Part shown: positions 60,295-64,000 of the stretch, piece after piece
Layout of the letters: every line of letters begins with the position of its first letter
How positions within the stretch are numbered: position 1 is the first letter of the stretch
Assembly: GCA_024508855.1 (NCBI GenBank)
Contig: JANINJ010000042.1
Span: 248,001-312,000, forward strand
DNA length: 64,000 bases
Reading direction: 5' to 3'
Origin: Xanthobacteraceae bacterium
GTDB taxonomy: Bacteria; Pseudomonadota; Alphaproteobacteria; Rhizobiales; Xanthobacteraceae
Made by a program: the position numbers and the translations under genes
The notes under the pieces: model-generated
The model's database searches: none
The model's input: the letters and a program-made list of their open reading frames with translations, nothing else
What the model was told of the DNA's origin: nothing

Positions 60295-61791
60295 ATGGCG
60301 CGAGTTCAAGGTATCAAGGATTATCAGTGCTTCATCGGTGGCCGTTGGCGCGGCGCGGAGTCCGGCGAAACTTTCGAATCCGTCGATCCGTTTCTCGCCA
60401 AGCCCTGGGCGCGCATTCCGAAATGCGACCAGCGCGATGTCGATGCCGCGGTCGCGGCCGCGCGCAAGGCGCTGGAAAAGGGCGACTGGGCGAACATGCA
60501 CCCCTCCCAGCGCGGAAAGCTGCTGCACAAGCTCGGCGATCTCATTCTGCGCGACGCGGACCATCTCGCCGCGACCGAGGTGCAGGACAACGGCAAGCTC
60601 TATGCGGAGATGCGTGGGCAGGTCGGATATATCCCGCAGTGGTACTATTACTTCGGCGGCCTGGCCGACAAGATCGAGGGTGCCGTCGTTCCGATCGACA
60701 AGGCGGATATGTTCACCTACACCCGCCACGAGCCAGTCGGCGTCGTCGCGGCGATCACGGCGTGGAATTCGCCGCTGTTGCTGTTGACGTGGAAGCTGGC
60801 GGCCGCGCTTGCCGCGGGGTGCACCATCGTCGCCAAGCCGTCGGAATTCACCTCGGCCTCGACGCTGGAATTCGCGCGGCTTGTTGAGGAAGCCGGCTTT
60901 CCGGCGGGCGTCTTCAATGTCGTCACCGGCTTCGGCGCCGAAGTGGGCGAGGCACTGACGACGCACAAGGGCGTCGACAAGATCGCCTTCACCGGCGGCG
61001 AGAACAGCGGCCGGCACATTGCGCGCAATGCCGCGCAGACCTTCAAGCGGCTGACGCTCGAACTCGGCGGCAAGTCGGCGCAACTGGTGTTCCCGGATAC
61101 GGATATCGACAATGCGGTGAAAGGTGTCGTGTCGGGCATCTTCGCGGCGACCGGGCAGACCTGCATCGCAGGCTCGCGGTTGCTGGTGCATGAGAGCATC
61201 CACAACGAATTTCTGGACAAGTTCACCGCGCTGGCGAAAACGGCCCGCATGGGAGATCCGATGGACATGGCGACCCAGGTCGGCCCCGTCACCACGCAGC
61301 CGCAATATCAGCGCATCCTGTCGTGCATCGAGATGGCGCGTAACGAGGGCGCGGAATGCGTGATGGGCGGCAAGGCCGCCGACCGGCCCGAATGCGGCGA
61401 CGGCTGGTTCATCGAACCCACGGTGTTCTCCAACGTATCGAACTCCATGCGGATCGCGCAGGAGGAAGTTTTCGGTCCGGTGCTCTCGGTCATTCGCTTC
61501 CGCGAGGACGAGGAGGCGTACGACATCGCCAACGATACGGCTTACGGACTGGCTGCCGGCGTCTGGACCGACAATCCGCGCCGGATGTTCACCGCGGCGA
61601 AGCGGCTGCGGGCCGGTTCGATCTGGACCAACACCTATCGCGCCGTGAGCTATATGGCGCCGTTCGGCGGCTTCAAGAATTCAGGCATCGGCCGCGAGAG
61701 CGGCCAGGAAGCGATCCTGGAATATCTGGAAACCAAATGTGTCTGGATGTCCTACGGCAAGGATGTGCCGAATCCATTCGTCATGCGGTGA
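60295..61791 (+). CDS. Aldehyde dehydrogenase family protein
   Basis: A 498-residue NAD(P)-dependent aldehyde dehydrogenase. Catalytic Glu 256 is in LELGGKSAQ and Cys 290 in GQTCIAGSRLL; AAITAWNSPLLLLTWKLA and IAFTGGENSGRHIA form the cofactor site. A GGAGG site precedes the ATG. It is the last gene of the region 5 operon. Since the PWN motif reads AWNSP, it belongs to the broad betaine-aldehyde/aromatic-aldehyde type; the substrate probably comes from the adjacent alcohol dehydrogenase. Confidence 0.91.
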   Translation: MARVQGIKDYQCFIGGRWRGAESGETFESVDPFLAKPWARIPKCDQRDVDAAVAAARKALEKGDWANMHPSQRGKLLHKLGDLILRDADHLAATEVQDNGKLYAEMRGQVGYIPQWYYYFGGLADKIEGAVVPIDKADMFTYTRHEPVGVVAAITAWNSPLLLLTWKLAAALAAGCTIVAKPSEFTSASTLEFARLVEEAGFPAGVFNVVTGFGAEVGEALTTHKGVDKIAFTGGENSGRHIARNAAQTFKRLTLELGGKSAQLVFPDTDIDNAVKGVVSGIFAATGQTCIAGSRLLVHESIHNEFLDKFTALAKTARMGDPMDMATQVGPVTTQPQYQRILSCIEMARNEGAECVMGGKAADRPECGDGWFIEPTVFSNVSNSMRIAQEEVFGPVLSVIRFREDEEAYDIANDTAYGLAAGVWTDNPRRMFTAAKRLRAGSIWTNTYRAVSYMAPFGGFKNSGIGRESGQEAILEYLETKCVWMSYGKDVPNPFVMR

Positions 61792-61825
61792 CGGGCGTGT
61801 AGTCGGCGCATGATCGACTGACGCC

Positions 61826-61927
61826 ATCACCCTGAGGTGCCATTGCGAAGCAATGGCCTCGAAGGGTGGTGTCCCACAATCATCCTTCGAGGCTCCACGC
61901 GTTCCGCGTGTCGCACCTCAGGATGAC
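61826..61927. repeat. Bradyrhizobium-type intergenic repeat with nested inverted arms
   Basis: The outer arms are CCCTGAGGTGC at the left end and GCACCTCAGG at the right end. Inner arms are GCCTCGAAGGGTG (61856 region) and CATCCTTCGAGGC (61881 region). Two small hairpins are nested inside: GCCATTGC-GAA-GCAATGGC and CACGC-GTTCC-GCGTG. This clover-like layout recurs between genes in Bradyrhizobium-group genomes. It sits between the convergent aldehyde dehydrogenase and CoA-transferase genes and can end transcription from both sides. Confidence 0.75.
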
Positions 61928-61955
61928 GCGATGCGCTGGTGGTTGCTGGCAGACT

Positions 61956-63077
61956 TCAGGATTTGCTTTTGGCGGGCGTGCCAACGCTATGCTGCCCGAT
62001 AGCCGGAATAGCGCCGTAGGTGCGCTCATCGCCGACGACGATGGCAGCAGGCGCGGGATAGGCGAGGGCACCGCCCGGGCTGTCGACGGCGATGCGGCGC
62101 AGGTGCGGGTGCTTCGCCAGATCGTCCATGGTGTTGACTTCGGCGAAGGCGATGTCAGCCTTGGCGAGCCGATCCCGAAGTGCATCGCGGGTCATGCGGG
62201 CGAAAGCGTCGCCGACGATGGTGTCGGTATGCTGCCGGTTGCGCACGCGCTCCACCATGTTGGCGAGGCGCGGATCGTTCGGCAGATCGGGTTGCTCCAG
62301 CACCTCGGCGCAGAGTTTTTTCCACTCGCGCTCGTTCTGGATCGAGATCAGGATGTCCTTGCCGTCCTTGGAGCGGAACACACCGTAAGGTGCGATCGAA
62401 GGATGGGCGAGGCCGATGCGCTTGGGCGAATGTCCGGCTTCCGCGGCGAGCAGCGGCACCGTGAGCCAGTCTGCCATCACGTCGAACATCGAGATGCGGA
62501 TGTCGGCGCCTTGGCCGGTGACCGAGCGGCCGATCAGCGCTTCGAGGATTGCCGCATGCGCGGTGGCGCCGGTGGCGATGTCGACGATGGAGAGGCCGAC
62601 GCGCGACGCGCTTTCCGGGCCGCCGGTGATCGAGGCCAGGCCGCTCTCGGCCTGGATCAGCAGGTCGTAGGCCTTGCGGTCGGCATAGGGGCCTTCGTCG
62701 CCGTAACCGGAGATTGTGCAGAGGATCAGCTTCGGATAATCCTTGCGCAGCCGTTCGCGTGCAAAGCCGAGCTTGTCCATCGCGCCCGGCTTGAGGTTCT
62801 GCAGCAGCACGTCGGCGCTCGCGATCAGCGCCTCCAGTTCCTTGCGGCCGGCGTCTGTCGCAAGATCGATGACGACGGATTCCTTGCCGCGGTTGAGCCA
62901 GACGAAGTAGCTGCTCTGGCCTTTGGCGAAGGCGTCATAGCCGCGGGCGAAGTCACCCTCCGGCCGTTCGATCTTGATGACGCGCGCGCCAGCATCGGCG
63001 AGGCGCGAACTGCAGAAGGGAGCGGCGACCGCCTGTTCGACGGCAACGACGGTCAATCCCTGAAGAGGTAGCGGCAT
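61956..63077 (-). CDS. CaiB/BaiF family CoA-transferase
   Basis: A 373-residue class III CoA-transferase. RVIKIERPEGDFARGYD near residue 33 and the nucleophilic Asp 138 in RKAYDLLIQAESG are conserved, as is ALIGRSVTGQGADIRISMFD. Members move CoA between carboxylic acids through an aspartyl-CoA intermediate. The start was set at ATG 63077; a 15-codon longer frame would overlap the dehydrogenase. It lies 16 nt behind the acyl-CoA dehydrogenase on the same strand, so they are one transcript, probably for a dicarboxylic or aryl acid. Confidence 0.9.
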   Translation of the reverse strand: MPLPLQGLTVVAVEQAVAAPFCSSRLADAGARVIKIERPEGDFARGYDAFAKGQSSYFVWLNRGKESVVIDLATDAGRKELEALIASADVLLQNLKPGAMDKLGFARERLRKDYPKLILCTISGYGDEGPYADRKAYDLLIQAESGLASITGGPESASRVGLSIVDIATGATAHAAILEALIGRSVTGQGADIRISMFDVMADWLTVPLLAAEAGHSPKRIGLAHPSIAPYGVFRSKDGKDILISIQNEREWKKLCAEVLEQPDLPNDPRLANMVERVRNRQHTDTIVGDAFARMTRDALRDRLAKADIAFAEVNTMDDLAKHPHLRRIAVDSPGGALAYPAPAAIVVGDERTYGAIPAIGQHSVGTPAKSKS

Positions 63078-63093
63078 GGGCGTCTCGGCGATC

Positions 63094-64000
63094 TCAGTAG
63101 GAGCGCGGCATGCCGAGCACATGCTCGGCGACGAAAGACAGGATCAGGTTGGTTGAGATCGGCGCCACCTGATACAGCCGCGTCTCGCGGAACTTGCGCT
63201 CGACGTCGTATTCCTCGGCGAAGCCGAAGCCGCCATGGGTCTGCACCGCCGCGTTCGCGGCTTCCCACGAAGCATCCGCCGCCAGCATCTTGGCCATGTT
63301 GGCTTCCGCGCCGCAGTCGAGCCCGGCTTCGTATTTGCGGGCGGCTTCCTTCACCATCAACTCGGCCGCACGCATCGACGCGTAGGCTTTGGCGATCGGA
63401 AACTGGATGCCCTGGTTCTGTCCGATCGGGCGGCCGAACACCACGCGATCCTTGGCGTAGTTGGTGGCTTTTTCGATGAACCACTTGGCATCGCCGATGC
63501 ATTCGGCGGCGATCAGGATGCGCTCGGCGTTCATGCCGGAGAGGATGTAGCGGAAGCCCTTGCCTTCCTCGCCGATCAGGTTCTCCGCCGGCACCTTCAT
63601 GTTGTCGAAGAATACTTCGGTGGTGGCGTGGTTCATCATGGTGCGGATCGGGCGGATGGTCAGCCCGTTGCCGCGCGCTTCGCGCATGTCGACGATGAAT
63701 ACCGACAGGCCATCGGTACGCTTCTGGGCCTGTTCCTTCGGCGTAGTGCGCGCCAGCAGGATCATCAGGTCGGAATGCTCGGCGCGGCTGGTCCAGATTT
63801 TCTGGCCGTTGACGACGTAATTGTCGCCTTCGCGCTTGGCAAAGGTCTTCAGCGAGGTGGTATCGGTGCCGCTGGTCGGCTCGGTGACGCCGAACGCCTG
63901 CAGCCGCAACTCGCCGCTCGCGATCTTCGGCAGCCACTTGGCCTTCTGCTCATTGGAGCCGTGACGCAGCAGCGTGCCCATGGTGTACATCTGCGCGTGG
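63094..64000 (-). CDS. Acyl-CoA dehydrogenase, C-terminal part (5' end outside the window)
   Basis: At least 302 codons are visible and the frame stays open to the right edge, where it reads HAQMYTMGTLLRHGS upstream of an internal Met. The residues seen include LQAFGVTEPTSGTDT and YVVNGQKIWTSRAEHSD (FAD and acyl-CoA contacts), RVVFGRPIGQNQGIQFPIA, and GGFGFAEEYDVERKFRETRLYQVAPISTNL at the C terminus. It belongs to a CoA-dependent oxidation step and precedes the CaiB-type gene. The start cannot be given from this window. Confidence 0.9.
   Translation of the reverse strand, partial: HAQMYTMGTLLRHGSNEQKAKWLPKIASGELRLQAFGVTEPTSGTDTTSLKTFAKREGDNYVVNGQKIWTSRAEHSDLMILLARTTPKEQAQKRTDGLSVFIVDMREARGNGLTIRPIRTMMNHATTEVFFDNMKVPAENLIGEEGKGFRYILSGMNAERILIAAECIGDAKWFIEKATNYAKDRVVFGRPIGQNQGIQFPIAKAYASMRAAELMVKEAARKYEAGLDCGAEANMAKMLAADASWEAANAAVQTHGGFGFAEEYDVERKFRETRLYQVAPISTNLILSFVAEHVLGMPRSY

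Noticed and set aside
1-64000. CRISPR array, tRNA, rRNA, phage or transposase genes
   Set aside because: No spaced direct repeats, cloverleaf sequence or matching protein motifs were seen on either strand by eye. A dedicated scan could still find a small RNA.

Overview
The window reads as chromosome of an alphaproteobacterium of the Rhizobiales, most like Bradyrhizobium/Afipia/Rhodopseudomonas relatives. This rests on high GC with strong third-position GC bias, dense ATGA-coupled operons, a cyo-type quinol oxidase, many CoA-ligase/acyl-CoA dehydrogenase/SDR genes with liv-type transporters, and two intergenic inverted repeats of the kind I associate with Bradyrhizobium genomes (51843-51873 and 61826-61927). 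I saw no rRNA, tRNA, CRISPR array, intact insertion sequence or phage gene.

Region 1 (1-15.4 kb) is mostly regulation. A truncated DUF899 gene diverges from an SDR-ECF sigma factor pair, and both sides carry a near-identical promoter-like element placed symmetrically 30 nt from each start codon. Next come an alpha-oxoamine-synthase-like PLP enzyme, an outer-membrane beta-barrel protein and a signalling block: a DivK-like receiver, two divergent paralogous membrane histidine kinases, and a receiver-GGDEF-EAL protein. A PAS-GGDEF-EAL protein and a translationally coupled metallopeptidase/ATP-grasp pair follow.

Region 2 (15.7-25.6 kb) holds cyoABCD (without cyoE; CyoA has no lipoprotein signal), a LysR-like remnant, threonine ammonia-lyase, and an SDR-GntR pair facing a carnitine-dehydrogenase-like HADH plus a BKACE-family gene, with a strong palindromic operator candidate between them.

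Region 3 (24.9-43.9 kb) is a catabolic island. A leftward six-gene operon (CoA ligase, TetR, SDR, Baeyer-Villiger-type monooxygenase, CaiC-like ligase, DsbA-fold isomerase) diverges from a rightward operon (Tat-type binding protein, LivHM, SDR, LivGF, MmgE/PrpD). A TetR-type palindrome sits in the shared promoter region. Downstream are a separate kinase-like APH gene and an acyl-CoA dehydrogenase that together resemble a split ACAD10/ACAD11, followed by an acyl-CoA synthetase and a MarR regulator. The inferred theme is uptake of a carboxylic or ketonic compound, CoA activation, oxidation to a lactone or hydroxy acid, and beta-oxidation.

Region 4 (44.0-51.8 kb) is one operon: flavin reductase (HpaC-like), HpaB-family monooxygenase, cupin, binding protein, LivHMGF and a DUF2848/FAH-like protein. 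It probably imports and hydroxylates an aromatic compound.

Region 5 (52.1-61.8 kb) is a ribose-type ABC transporter operon with an unusual layout: permease, binding protein, a 708-residue permease fused to an SMP-30/strictosidine-synthase-like beta-propeller, a second degenerate propeller, a double-NBD ATPase, a zinc alcohol dehydrogenase and an aldehyde dehydrogenase. A CaiB/BaiF CoA-transferase and an acyl-CoA dehydrogenase (cut by the window edge) lie on the other strand.

All three binding-protein genes are followed by a strong stem-loop inside their operons, a recurring layout that would favour excess binding protein over membrane components.
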